Under the pieces are notes generated by a model. It was not told where the DNA came from. It saw only the letters and a list, made by a program, of their open reading frames with translations, and searched no databases. A DNA stretch of 64,000 nt. Source: Dioscorea cayenensis subsp. rotundata. Lineage: Eukaryota; Streptophyta; Magnoliopsida; Dioscoreales; Dioscoreaceae. Numbering within the stretch: position 1 is the first letter of the stretch; each line of letters starts with the position of its first letter. The translations under genes were made by a program, and so were the position numbers. The stretch covers positions 1 through 64,000 of the forward strand of contig NC_052498.1 in NCBI RefSeq assembly GCF_009730915.1, written 5' to 3'. This document shows positions 37,438 to 51,533 of this stretch, piece by piece.

Positions 37438-39195
37438 GGGCAAAGATTTCAGCTCCTCCCCTGTCGCATTACCCTCTCCCTCTCTCTCTCTCTCTCACTC
37501 GCTTCCAAAACCAAACCCTTTTGCTCTCTCCTCTTCGCAACTCCTCATCAAAAGAAGAGCATATAATCCCAAAACCAACAACACAAACAGATATATGTAT
37601 ATATATATATATTATTTGTTTATTTCATTTATTAATTTTATAATATTATTTAAGTTTAAATTTATATTTTATATGTATATATATTATTATTATATAATAT
37701 TTATAACAAGAAAGGAATCAATGGCTTAGTAGGCATCTCTCTCTGTCGCTTCACAATATATATATATATATAGGGTATATACATACATATTGGAACTAAT
37801 TTTTTATGGGTGTCCATAAATTAAAAAAAAAAATCTATGAATTTTCATTATCAACTATTGGATCTCAATCCAACGATTGATAAATAATAATTACTACAAT
37901 AATATATACAGTAATTACTATTTAAAAACAGTATAATAAATAATAATATTATTCATTAATGTTCGACATAGATCGTGATCTAACAGCTGATAATCGTATG
38001 TGAATATCCACGGAAGAAATAAATATAAATTCTATATATAATCAATGTGGGCTTTGAGATTCGTGCAAAACAAGTGGCCAAAAGAATAGACGTAATGAAA
38101 TATTTTATATGGAATTATATGAATTTTATAAATAACAACCCCTCATTTATTATGTTACTCTTAGGTATATATTTATATATATATATATAATATATAATAA
38201 AAGGGCTAATGGTGTGAGAAATATGGGAAGTGGTGGTGCATGAGATTCTTTAAATTTAATTTTTTATTTATAGTTTATTTATTAATTTAGAACACAATTG
38301 GGAGGTATTCTTTTCACTGAAGAGATGCCAAAAAGGAGAAGTGAACATTGAATCTTTAAAAAGAAAACTTGTGGTTTTCCACCTTGATATTAATCTACCC
38401 TTGTATCCATCAAAATCCTCTTAAATAATAATAATAATATAATATATAAAGCAAAAAGTGGTACTAGTGTTTTGGATATGCAAATTTTATTATTTAGATA
38501 TTTATAATTTATATATATATATATGGGTGAAAATATACTCTAAAGTGTAACAAATGTAAATTTTATTTTTTGTTTGAGAGTGTCTTGTATTTTTCTCTAA
38601 ACTTTATGATGAATTTTTTTTAAAAAAAAATGTTGCATAAACATTATATATTTTTATGTGATAACTCCAAATATTAAATATGGACTTATGGAGTTATAGA
38701 GTTATAATATATAGTACAAATATATTAAAAAAATAAGAAAAGGGTGCATATATATGGTGTTTTAAAATACCAATATTATCATTAAAATAAATATTTATAA
38801 AATTTATATATTTTTATGTGATATTTATTTAATCTAAATTTATTTAAGAATACTAATTAATTTATATGTATATATATATATATATAAGCAATCTTTTCAT
38901 AGTGGTTAATTTTTGAAGATTGAGGACAAGAGTTGACAATTAGTGAACTTGATTGGTAAACATGCAACATACAACTACAATAACACATGGTTAAAAATTG
39001 TGAACCATGGGTGACCTACTTTCAAATTAAATAATAAAATAAATTAAAAACAAACTCTTTTTTATTTAATTTTGACAAGAGTTATAGTCTCAATAATGAT
39101 CATGGTTTTCATTATTTCTTTTTCCTTTTTCTCTCACTGATTGAATCGTTTTTTAGAAGTTAATTACCCAAGGGCTAGTATTGTAACTTGGTGAT

Positions 39196-39250
<55 letters not shown>

Positions 39251-39465
39251 CCGATAGTATTGACTAATAATAATATGTTTTTGATATCATAACTCATAAC
39301 ATTGACCCCATTGTAATAAGTATTGGTGTGGGGACATTCAAAAATGTCTTAAATTCAAATCTTACGGACGTCCCTGATTATAGGTTTGAGCTTGCAACTC
39401 GAACTCTGCATCATCCGTAAGGTGCATTAAATGTACACACTTGACAACCACTGTCGTATTTGTGA

Positions 39466-39496
<31 letters not shown>

Positions 39497-42400
39497 GGGT
39501 TGGCAATGACATTGAAGTCCGTTTGATTGTTAAATGATGTTGACCTCTCTTTGCATTTTTAAACATATAATATATATATAAATATTTTTCATTAGATAAG
39601 AACTCTCTTTCATTTTCATCTCTATCTTTACTTTTCTTTAAACATTTCTATCATATGCTTCTTATCTCCCTATCACTTTCATCTCAATATATTTTCCTAA
39701 TATATATATATATATATATATACGTTTAATAATATTGTTATAATTTAAAAAATAATAATAAGTAAACGAATATAATCATGGAGTATGTCTAAGTTATATG
39801 TATGTTTTTTAATATAAATATATTTATATACATATATAACCTTATAAATGACATTGTATTATAAACTTGACAGGAAATAATTAATTCTTTAATAGCAAGA
39901 ATAACAACCAAAAGTATAAGATTCTAAGAAAAATAACACCCAAAGAAAAATAATAGTATTCCATTCCAAAGAATAACTAATATAGCATTCTAATAAGTTT
40001 TTAGTCATTCACATGCAATAATAAGACATGAGAATGAAATGATATTCTTTAGTACTCACCTAAAAATATTTGATAAGAATAGAATTTAACTTTATTCTTT
40101 CTCATCTTTTTCCCAAAATAAAACTCACTTAATAACTATTCCTCAAAATAATATAATAATAAAGCTAAAAACGTGATTAATTGATGAGTTTAATTAATGA
40201 AATTTATTCTTAATTAGTAACATCTCATTCATCATCATCTACAAAGAAAAGAAAAGGAAAAGTTGAAATAAGATATTATTCAATTAATTCACCTAACCAA
40301 GATAATATAATTAAGAACTTAATTGAGATTAGTTGAAGTGTTTCCAAGTTATTGGTTTGGACTTGTAATTTTATTAATTCAATCCATGAACTCAATTTGT
40401 CAAATTGTTTTGGTGATGTATTTGACACCACTTTAATTTTATTTTTTTCATAATTAAATTCAATAAAAGAATGTAGGTAGAGACTTTGATATTTTTTTCT
40501 TTTTGAGTTTACTTTTCTAATTAATGCATGCATGCTTTACTTGTGTTATTAAAAAAAAAAAGATTAATATGTTCATGTTATAAGTCTTGATTCCTTTTCT
40601 TGTGACTTATAATAATATTTTGGACTATTATGAAATAATAGAACGTAAAGGAATTATTATTTATAATAAATTATTAATGATAAAATAATTCTTAGATTAG
40701 TTTAGTAGCATAATATTAATAAGAAAGAATAATCATATAACACTAAGATGAATAATAGATGATGCCAAAAATATAAAATAAACCAACTTCATACTTAATC
40801 TATTCATAAAAACCGATCATATATTCATCATATCACTCTCAAAACATATTTATTTATTTAATGAAAATAAATAAATTAGACAAGCAAATCAAATAAATTT
40901 TTATTAAAAAGAAAAAAAGAAAGAAAAAAAAAGAGCTCAATAACTATCCATATGCACAAAAGTGGGGACCAAGATCAATGAATGAAAAATTGATCACATA
41001 GTGCCATCTTGTCTCCAACCCCCACTTGAATGCACTCCATCAAAATTATATTAATAAATAAATAAATTAATTAATTAATTAATTAAAATGTGTACTAAAA
41101 TTAATGTTGATAGAGAGATACGAGTGCATTAATGTACATATATATATATATATATATATAGGTTGATTGAGACTATTGCCGACAGTGATTAAACTTTGGA
41201 TGTATTTGTCAAAAGTATACATCAAAAAAATAGTGAAATGGAAATTTCTTTTGGCTTTTTCAATTCATGCATCTTCATTTCTCTTTCCGCCATTTGAAAA
41301 CTTTATTTATTCAACTACTACATTTGTAAGGCAATTTTCACATTAATGTTATACTATAAAAAGATTCTTTTTAATAATATATATATATATATCACAAATA
41401 TAATAAACAAAAAAAATACAGTTACAAAAAACAATATAAACGGCAACGCTAATGAAAAATTATAAAGAAAAATATTAATAAATCTATCCAAATAATAATA
41501 ATAATAATAATATTGTGGGAAAATTTTGAAATCATATGGTCAAGCCATTATCTTTTGACTCTTATATCATAAACAATTGTATATTATATATATATACAAA
41601 GAGATGAATAGTAATTTTTAGGATTGTGATGTTGATGTTATGTGAGTATGAAAAGATACCAAGAATTAATTTTAATATATGATGAGTGGAATAAATGATT
41701 GACTGTATTTTGTATTTTTTTTTTTAATTTCTATCAAATAATTGAGTTTATTGATAAGAATATATGCCAAAAACTTTGAAAAGTATAAACACTGTGTAAA
41801 TAATTGATTTACTTGAGCATACATCAAATGGATTTAGAATATGATTTAATAATTGAAGGGTGTTCAGTTGCCACACTCTTTAAGAAAGGGACATTACACT
41901 AGTCATCACTTTTTCTAAAAATATTTCAATTTTTTTTTTTTTAGTTTTTATCACAACATGTCTAATCACTCCATTTACAAAATTACAATATTACCTTTTT
42001 CATAGGTCAAAAATGACTTATTTAATGGAAATAATAAAAATATTATGGGAAACAAATTAAATTATAGTTTTTAAAAAAAATAATAATAAGTATCACAAAT
42101 TTATTGGGAACTACACGAACTACACCGTTAGAACTATACTTAAGTTGTCCTCTTCTTTTTTTCTTTCATAGCATTATTTATTTAAGATCATCTTTTCTTT
42201 TGTAGATAAATATTCCTTTTTTTAATTAAATATATAATTTAATCCTCACTCTATATATATATATAATATAATATCTTTTTAAAACTACCAAAGATGATAA
42301 ATTATATATATTTGTGTGTGTATTATCTCTTATAATGAATGAATGTGGACCCAAAAGAGCCAAAAGATCACAATGAATGAAACATAAACTTTTATGAGTT

Positions 42401-42929
42401 TATCTGATTTCATTTCAAAGGCTTTTTCAAGACTTTATGGTACACAATGTCCTTCTCTTGTGGATCATTTTTGGAAATCAGCTTAAAATCTTAATTCCTC
42501 ATGTTCCTCCACTTAGAGATTACTGAAAAGAAAATTTAAATTTCTAACAATGTTTAAATGATAAATAATTAGATAATGCATGTCATTTTCCCACTCACTT
42601 TCATATTATTAGTTATTTAAAATAAAATCTTGTATTTTTTTATTTGAATATATAATAATAATCATAATCTTAATTTAGAATGTGAAAGATACCAATCTCT
42701 ATCATATTCCAATATATAACACTGAGATAGTAATCACAATCATTCATTCCACTTGCTTCATCTTCACCTTCTTTCCTTTTCATTGATTGAACAACTAAAT
42801 AAAAATCCTTGATTTTTAATTATACATTCATTTTAATTAAATTCAAGCCTGAAATAATCATATGAAGGTTAATAACAATGAAAAAAATATCGATTTCTCC
42901 ACGAAAATGCAACCGATATATATATATGC
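37438..42929. other. long gene-free AT-rich region
   Basis: It begins with the promoter and leader side of the VIN3-like gene, including a (CT)n tract at 37473-37495. The rest is AT-rich with (TA)n tracts (37590-37610, 38865-38886, 39703-39721, 41139-41160), (ATT)n at 39197-39250 and (AAT)n at 39468-39496. A LINE-end-like CACAAATTTATTG lies at 42092-42104. The moderately GC stretch 39320-39470 upstream of the (AAT)n run may be a decayed retroelement. No gene is seen. Confidence 0.6.
39197..39250. repeat. (ATT)n microsatellite
   Basis: About 18 ATT units in a row. Confidence 0.95.
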
Positions 42930-45900
42930 TCAAAACGGCCATAAGTCACCCCAGATTGATCGACGAGCCTGGAAATGCAGGGCCGGGTTCTTGCTCTGTG
43001 TGACAACCAGACGCTGTAAGGCGCCCTCCGAAGCGTCTCTTTTGGTGGCCCGGCAAATGTCCATTGATACTTGCCTGCCTCGACGATGAGGCATGTAGAG
43101 AATCCGACCCCAGCCACCGCCAAGGCCAGCATGAGGTTGATCTTCTGATCCTTCTTCAATGTTTTCATCGTCATTGTTATTGTCTTCCTGGTGAAACAAG
43201 CTGGTTTCTGCAACATCGGAAGGATATAAGACCGGATCCTCTTCGAATGAGATTATGTTATCGTCTTCTGTTTCAAATTGGTCGTCTGCAAACAATCACA
43301 AGATTCGAATCAGCCACCGGATTTAGTGTTCGGTCATATCATGCGGTATAAGTGACGATAAATATGTTTGAATAACACTCATTGTACATAGTCACAAGTT
43401 GACCATTCTTTACTTGATGTTGTGACCATGTTAGTGTGAACCTATCAAAAAGGATAAAGTTCGAGCCCTTTTATTAAAGTTTTCTCAACTAAAATCAGAA
43501 CCTAAAGAGTCGACTTTTGAGTAAGTGATTTGTGACTCATTATGCATTTTCCAGTCAAATTACATTCAAAGGGGCCACACGTGAATTTTCGTATCTAGTT
43601 TAAGTAAAGCAGACAGCTATCAATAGTAAATCTATTGATAATACAATACAAGTGAACGAAAAATAACAGGCAAGAACTGACACAAGTGATGGTTTAACAT
43701 GAAACAAATGGACAATCGTTTCTTACCATAATCGATAATAAGATCTTCGGGGTTTCTCTTAGCATGTTGTTCTTTCAATGTTTCAAATTCCATACCATCA
43801 AGCGGCCAAGCTTCCCTGTTTAAAGGTAGGATCAATTAATCAAGCATGTATAATATAAATAAAAAGGCTCATCGAAGAAATAAATTGGATATAGTTAATT
43901 AGATTCCGAATATATCAACAACAGCCTGTTTCATTGGCCCCTTGTCATTCTGAAGGGCAAACTGTTCATCAACCTGCTTGATTGTGATAAGCATGAATCC
44001 AAAAGAAAAAAGGAGGTCCCATAACAATAAAAAGCCAACTTCAAGCTTTTAATCATAACCAATAATCAATGAGGGAAATGATTGTTATAGGCAAGACTTG
44101 CAAACCTATTAAAGTGGACTCTAATAATGAGCACACAAATATCGACTTCTTAAGGAAGAAGACAGATTTTGGATAAAACCGTCTGGTACTTGTGGCATAA
44201 AAAACTAATATCCATAATCTACAATGATGGAAAGAAAGGCTAAAAAAAGTTGAGCAATATATAGATTATGACAACCAAGTAATTAGCTCTCAAATTTAAC
44301 ATATAACTAACTGGATATCAAAGTAAGTTTTATGCCCAATATCTATCTAAAAGCCTTAATTCAAAGTAGCATTATTTTCTTACTGTGGCCGCTTTCCACG
44401 TCTTAAAGCGACAAAGCAGAATTTCTCATCCTCAAAGCCTCGTAATGGTTCACCCTTGGACCGCTGAAAGAAAAAACAAATGAGATGAGAGAGAAAATTA
44501 AAGCACTGGCAGACATGTATAGGTAGCTAATAAAGATATTTTTTTGACTAACATCATTTTTTGTGCAATACCGTAAATGTAAAAAGCCTCAACCAAGATA
44601 TAGATCTGGCCAAACATTGAAATAAAAAGCCCCACATTGAGCACAATGGACATTTACAAGTTCAAAGAAAGACGACAAAAGGGATGAACAGAAACATTTG
44701 AAAGTTAAGACAGTGGACCATATGCAACAGTGTAGAAAAGCACATATAACTATCCAGGAGCCAAGTGTTGCTAACTGTTTCCTGTAGCAACTTGAAAAGA
44801 TGGCAAGGCCTGAGAAAGATGCCCTCAAAAAAGTTGGTGGAGAGGGAGTACAGCATGTGTGAATTAGGTATCCGATCCTTTAAATTACAGGAATCTAGTA
44901 TGAAGAGAACTGGTGGAGCCAATTCTTAAAGGACCTTTTCCATGATAAAAGCACCTATATGAGTGGTCTTCAGATTTTGTAATGCCAGAAGAAACCAAAT
45001 CATCAACCTTTCTCAATTTGAGAAAGTAATTAGCTTTCTCAGGTGGCACTCAAATGTTATTGTTTAAAGGTTCAATTGTCGTGGTTCTTGTTTATTACAC
45101 TACAAGCATGCGTCACATGGCAATCCAGTACAAAGAACTCCAGCAAGGTAGGGTGGGCCTGAACTATACAAAGGTATGAGCCAATGCAAAAGGGTTACAG
45201 CCAGGTACATGGCCTTTCCCACATATAGAAGTTAAGCAACTGGCCAGCAAAGATTGACCAAACCAAGGTACATTGAGGGTGAATAAGATAGCCAAAAGCC
45301 ATTGCACAAGGTTATGTTGTGAGTTTGAAGCATGAATAAAATCCAGCCACATCGATAATGTATGGAAAAGTCTCAATCTTTGAAGGTATAATAAGTTCTA
45401 TCACTTGCTGATAATTAACTGAAGATTCATTTATTGACTTTAAGGTAACAATTAGAATCAAAGTAACCAATTGATGAGGATGAATTTTTTAAAAGAAGAT
45501 GGAATTAAGAAAAGAAACCTTATATGCACGTTGTGATGAAGTCCTCTCCAGACGCTGAACAAAATGACAGTATTTACTAGTGTTCTCCAATGGGCACCGT
45601 CCATCATGAGGACACTGCAGTGATTTTTTTTCTTTTATAAAACAAAATTATTCCAAAAAGAAAAAGGGCTGGGTGAAACATGAATGAGCCTCTAAAAATT
45701 AAAATAAAGTCCGCAATTATTCATTCGAACTTACCGGTGCAACAACAAATGCATCATTCTCCAAGTTAGCTACCTCAGAGGAAATACTTTTTCCACTACA
45801 GGGAACTTCACTTTGTGTAATTTTACTCTTTCGGCTTTTCTTTAAGGACAAATAGATAACAATCAACATATTGATGTACAGTGACTAAACCGCACAGATG

Positions 45901-48900
45901 AACTATTTTAACAAAACAATCAACTCACCCTCTTGGCCATCCATAGGATATATGAACGCATTTGACGTATTATTTTTGACCCATGAGGAGTCCCTGGCTC
46001 CAAAAGTACCTACACAAAATTTCATGCTTCAAAATAATTGACAGTAAGAGCCCAAGAAATGAGATATACATTATTATATAAAAAAAATAATAAAAAAAAG
46101 AGCAGTATTAATTTGGCCAAATATAAGTAACTTCTAATGGGATGACATTACAACAATTACAAGATTATCAAGCAGAAACCTTTCCACCGATTTGGATGGC
46201 AAGTATTTTCACAAGGCTGATCATCCAGAATTTTGATGAATTTTGATTTCAATATGTCAAAGATCTATCTCTAAAGCACCGTAAAGAGCTTTATCAAAAG
46301 GTAAGGCAAATGATTTAATTGTGTAGCCACCATGATCTGTGAACTTTTGTACTAATGTAATATATTAACAGACAAAGAAAAAATTGTTTCCAAATGCTCT
46401 TTTTTTTTGAGAAAGAGCTGAAGGAGCAGCTAATTATAAGCATAGATACCTAACTCACTAATGAGAATATGCAGAGTTTAACCAAACCTGCATCCAAATG
46501 GTCTACCTGAGGAACATAAGCAGTTAAACCAAAAAATCATCAGGCTTTACAATTCCTATGCAGAAGCATGAATTTGTCCAATCAGAGTAACAAAGCTGAC
46601 ATTTGGAAAATATGGTAACTATGTAGACAACTACGCAAAACATGAAATATCGTAATTCAACCTGATGGCATGTTGACAGCATTAGAAATGATATGTAAAC
46701 CAGGTTAGAAATAATCATACCAGGACATCTTGTGTGAGATCCCAAAGTTGGCGTACTATAGTAATCCGATCTCTCAAGGATGGTATCTCCCCAAGCGCAT
46801 AAGACTTCATATTGAAATCATAAATAACAGCATTAAGATTAGATGGTATCCACCCAAGCGTATAAAACTAGCTAAAGCATTCACAAGCATGAGTTTCTCA
46901 TATTGACAGAATTGTACAGAAGAGCATAATTAATAAATATTTTAGTTAGTAAAAAAGATAAACCTATACTAGTCACTAGGTTTAAAAAAAAGATAAACCA
47001 TAATGTATAAGATCCCAAACATATGTTTCAGTTCATATCATGAGACAAATACACTGCAATTCCTTCTGATTACCAAAACAGAATCCAAATATCATAATAA
47101 TCATAATAAAAAAAGGCCAGAAAAACCATGGGCAAGTGCCAAAACAAGTGAGGTTTGTGCCACTCTGATAAATGTGAGCAAACTAACATTCATATTAGAA
47201 TAACCATCGTGACTAACATCTGTTTGGTGCACCAAGATATTCCAGCCATGCCATATGAGAGCAGATGTAATCAGAATTCTATGGGATAAAGAGGAATATG
47301 GTAGACAGCAACTTTGGTGTGTGAAAAACAGTGAATATACTTTTGTTAATTAATAAGAGGTCTGATAAAGAGCTTTATGGAAAAACATGGTTGTTATTCC
47401 TAACCATGAAATATTATAATAAAGAAACAAAAAAGTATCACATATTCACAAGATGACTATGCCCTTGGATGGAGTTGACTCCATGCCCTAGAAACTATGA
47501 TCACAAAATTTCAATTAAACACCATGAAAATCTTCCAAGCTATAAAAAGGCTTATAATCATGCAATTTATACAGTAAAACCATTCAATTTAAAGGACAAA
47601 TATGAAGTATTCTGCAGTGCATGGTAAAAAGATGGCTGGTTTAGCCAGTTTCATATTTTCAGAATATCACAAATCATATGCTTCAGGAAGCAATCAAAGA
47701 GAAATAAAGACTTTACAAATAGAAGAAAACTTAGAAAAGAAGGAAAGATCACTGATGAAAAGAGAATCCCAATCATGAAGAGCACTCACAGAGATTACAA
47801 GGTCATGTGCTCTGTCACGCTTCTCAAGTTTACGGTTCAACGCCTGAATACTATCATAGCTATGGATAAGTGGCAAGTTTTTCAAATCTACACCAAAAGC
47901 AACAATATCATGTGAGTCAACTACTACCATCTCAATCAAATGCTTTAAAATCTTACACCTAAAGCAGAAGACACAATTCCTGACCGATTACTAATACCAG
48001 ACTAAACATTCAAGTAAACAAAGTATATACTTTCCATGAGGCTAAAATAAATTCCAAACTATCCATGCATGTGTTATGCTAAAAGATACTAGAACAACCG
48101 TTTCAAAGAAAGTAACAAGCACAACTAGTACAAGTATGAAAAACTAAAATATGAGATGTTGTCTCAGACTTGATTACCTCCTAAAAGACTTTGTGCTGCT
48201 CTTTGCATAGATTTAGACGGCTCTACCAAGTTAACCCTCTCCAAAGACCTTGGCCAAACTTCTCGCATTGCCCTGAACAATCAAGAGCATCAAGAATCAA
48301 ATAAAACAATAGGACCAAATAACAAGATCACAATCAACAAAAAATCCATAAAATTTTTTTAATATGATTACCAAAGGGCAGAACCTGGTCCAGCTCCAAA
48401 AATCCAAGACACTAGTCGGCGAGAAACCCGGCAGCCTTTGCCGCACCTGTATCACAAAAACAATCATAAAAAAACCGTTCTTTTTCAACAAATGGAATAC
48501 CTAATCCTTATATCAAAACAAAAGGAGCAATTTTTGGACCTCTTTGAGAACCCGATGGCAAGCGGAGTAAACTGCGGGCATGCGAGAGGCCACATAAGCA
48601 ACAGTCTCATCCTCCTGATACTTGAAACCAATGTCACCATAAGATGACTTGATCTTCCAACGTCCAGAACGATCATCAAGAGACTTCATTGGGTCATCAA
48701 CGAGTTCCCGAGAGGCAGAGGCCGCGAGCTGGAGGTTTGTCTCCTTGATGAGGTTGAAAGACTGGGAGAGAAGCAGCACCTTTCGATTCATATGCGCCAA
48801 CTCCCTCTCTGAAACCCATTCAAGACAAACAATCAGGCCAACAAAGAACGAAGAGAATGAGGTGATTGGGAGAAAGCGAACGACCTCTGAGGAATTTTTT

Positions 48901-49002
48901 GATAGCGCGGCGAAGAGAGAGAGGGACGAGATGGATGCCCTCGGATTGCTTCGCCGCGGCACGGAGAGTCTCCGGGTTGAATAGCTTCGTTGTCATCGCC
49001 AT
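42930..49002 (-). CDS. METTL17/Rsm22-type mitochondrial ribosome assembly protein (12 exons, about 514 aa), frame slip in exon 3
   Basis: Exons on the minus strand are 49002-48885, 48808-48540, 48446-48372, 48272-48178, 47887-47790, 46804-46721, 46009-45929, 45839-45735, 45614-45519, 44463-44384, 43815-43727 and 43285-42930. Phases agree if exon 3 is one base shorter. The product has a Rossmann methyltransferase fold with motif I, which should read VLDFGAGPGSALW. It is followed by AHDLVISSYALGEIPS, VLVLLEPGTPHGSKIIRQMR, the cysteine block CPHDGRCPLENTSKYCHFVQ (Cys309, 315, 324) and FEDEKFCFVALRRGKRP. The cysteines are those that hold a [4Fe-4S] cluster in human METTL17. The tail is acidic, then GRQVSMDICRATKRD and a final SIWGDLWPF. 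The family helps assemble the mitoribosome small subunit. Exon 3 carries five T where four are needed (48398-48402), exactly in motif I. Donor 2 (GAG/GTCCAA) is weak. Confidence 0.9.
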
Positions 49003-50525
49003 TGGAGCCGAGCTCGAGCTCGAGATCGAGATCGAAAGAAGAAAAAACTCAAAAGGGTTTCTAGGGTTTTAGGGCGGAGGTGATGAACATTATGGGCCTT
49101 GATTTGGGCCTTTGTAGTTGTTAGGCCTGAGCCCATATAATAATTGAGCCCAATAATTCCCCATTTACTTTTTTTAATTTCCTTTTTTTATGTAATATCA
49201 TGTAATTATTTATGGTTTGAATTATTTTGAAATTAATAAATAAAATTAATATTATTTATAGGCAATGAATTATGGGATTTATTATAGAAGATGCACTAGA
49301 AAAATCATGTATTATTAGTATTACCAAGGACATAATTAACTTATAATTAAATTTTTAAATTTTATGTGAGAGATTTTTTTAGCTTTTTATATAAATATCA
49401 TAATTAAATTTTTTTATTTATAATATCTAATGACTCTAATAAAATTTAAGAATTTTGTCAATGTTTATTAGCACCGAAGCTTTCCGACATAGAGTGTTCG
49501 TGCTCTTATAAAAAAATATAAATAAATTCAAACCTTTCCTCCTGACATGATTTTGTCAAAATAAATAAACAAATAAGAATTTTTGAAGGTGCTAATAAAA
49601 TAAAACAACTTTTGCATTTAAAAATTAAAAATTTCATCATCTCATTCTAATGCTAAGCATTTTTATCAAAGATAACAACTAAGATTTGAGTATTATTAAT
49701 AACATTATTATTATTATAAGAAGAAAAAGGAATGAGTCTAATTAAGAGCATAGTGACAAAGAGACAGTCAAATAAACAGCTCCCATGATTCACTCATATC
49801 TTGTTCTCTTAGAGGCAAACCCTAATCTATGTTTAATATACAAGTAAACAAAGAGATTTGGTTGTCAAGTGCCACTAATGAAAACCTTGCTAATTAAATT
49901 AATGAAATATTATTATCATAATCACAAGTTTAATTTAACTAATTGACTATTTGTGGTGGCAAACATGGTTGTACATGAGACAACAAAAGGGAGACACTCA
50001 TTTAACTTAACCTAAAACCAAGGGAAAAGGTCCCCACATTTGAATGGCTTCCCCTTTTACTGCCTTGCATTTGACTACCTATCACTATATATATATATAT
50101 ATAATTAGTCTAAAGTTTTAACTTTATAGTTTTACATCTTTTGTTATGTTCCATTTAAGATGAATAAAAAAAGCAATATAATTCAAGATACACTTTATAT
50201 ATATATCCTCTAAAGTTTATTATGTATGTCCTTTATTTTATTTATTTTATTTTTTTTTGCATATGTAGTCTTTAATTTGCATGACTATATCAATAAATTA
50301 TATTATTAAATGTTGAATAACTAAAAGGCTTATGTATATAAACTTACAAAAAAATTTAGTGGTCATCAAGTTGATATTTTCCAATATATATACCCTTAAA
50401 AAACTTATGTACATTTCTTATTTTGAGGAGAAGAGTTATCTTAAATGTTAAGAATAGATTACACATTTTAAATTTTTTAATTTTTTTTTAATTTGATGTA
50501 TAATAATACTTTGTCAACCTTTCAA
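49003..50525. other. AT-rich spacer between METTL17-like gene and the gap
   Basis: No gene is seen. It probably holds the METTL17-like promoter on its left edge and otherwise AT-rich filler with a (TA)n tract near 50086-50102. None of the missing MAP kinase exons could be found here. Confidence 0.55.
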
Positions 50526-51525
50526 NNNNNNNNNNNNNNNNNNNNNNNNNNNNNNNNNNNNNNNNNNNNNNNNNNNNNNNNNNNNNNNNNNNNNNNNNNN
50601 NNNNNNNNNNNNNNNNNNNNNNNNNNNNNNNNNNNNNNNNNNNNNNNNNNNNNNNNNNNNNNNNNNNNNNNNNNNNNNNNNNNNNNNNNNNNNNNNNNNN
50701 NNNNNNNNNNNNNNNNNNNNNNNNNNNNNNNNNNNNNNNNNNNNNNNNNNNNNNNNNNNNNNNNNNNNNNNNNNNNNNNNNNNNNNNNNNNNNNNNNNNN
50801 NNNNNNNNNNNNNNNNNNNNNNNNNNNNNNNNNNNNNNNNNNNNNNNNNNNNNNNNNNNNNNNNNNNNNNNNNNNNNNNNNNNNNNNNNNNNNNNNNNNN
50901 NNNNNNNNNNNNNNNNNNNNNNNNNNNNNNNNNNNNNNNNNNNNNNNNNNNNNNNNNNNNNNNNNNNNNNNNNNNNNNNNNNNNNNNNNNNNNNNNNNNN
51001 NNNNNNNNNNNNNNNNNNNNNNNNNNNNNNNNNNNNNNNNNNNNNNNNNNNNNNNNNNNNNNNNNNNNNNNNNNNNNNNNNNNNNNNNNNNNNNNNNNNN
51101 NNNNNNNNNNNNNNNNNNNNNNNNNNNNNNNNNNNNNNNNNNNNNNNNNNNNNNNNNNNNNNNNNNNNNNNNNNNNNNNNNNNNNNNNNNNNNNNNNNNN
51201 NNNNNNNNNNNNNNNNNNNNNNNNNNNNNNNNNNNNNNNNNNNNNNNNNNNNNNNNNNNNNNNNNNNNNNNNNNNNNNNNNNNNNNNNNNNNNNNNNNNN
51301 NNNNNNNNNNNNNNNNNNNNNNNNNNNNNNNNNNNNNNNNNNNNNNNNNNNNNNNNNNNNNNNNNNNNNNNNNNNNNNNNNNNNNNNNNNNNNNNNNNNN
51401 NNNNNNNNNNNNNNNNNNNNNNNNNNNNNNNNNNNNNNNNNNNNNNNNNNNNNNNNNNNNNNNNNNNNNNNNNNNNNNNNNNNNNNNNNNNNNNNNNNNN
51501 NNNNNNNNNNNNNNNNNNNNNNNNN
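50526..51525. other. assembly gap, exactly 1000 N
   Basis: The run of N is 1000 bases, a round number that usually marks a gap of unknown length. It cuts the MAP kinase gene that starts at 51703. Apparent open frames across it are artefacts. Confidence 0.98.
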
Positions 51526-51533
51526 AAACTCAC

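Noticed and set aside
40276-40533. 85-codon minus-strand open frame
   Set aside because: AT-rich, Lys/Ile/Asn-heavy chance frame without promoter, introns or homologue that I recognise.
43395-43480. Possible tRNA-like B-box (GTTCGAGCCC) hinting at a third SINE
   Set aside because: No matching A-box at the right distance and no tail. The region lies in a METTL17 intron and looks like ordinary sequence.
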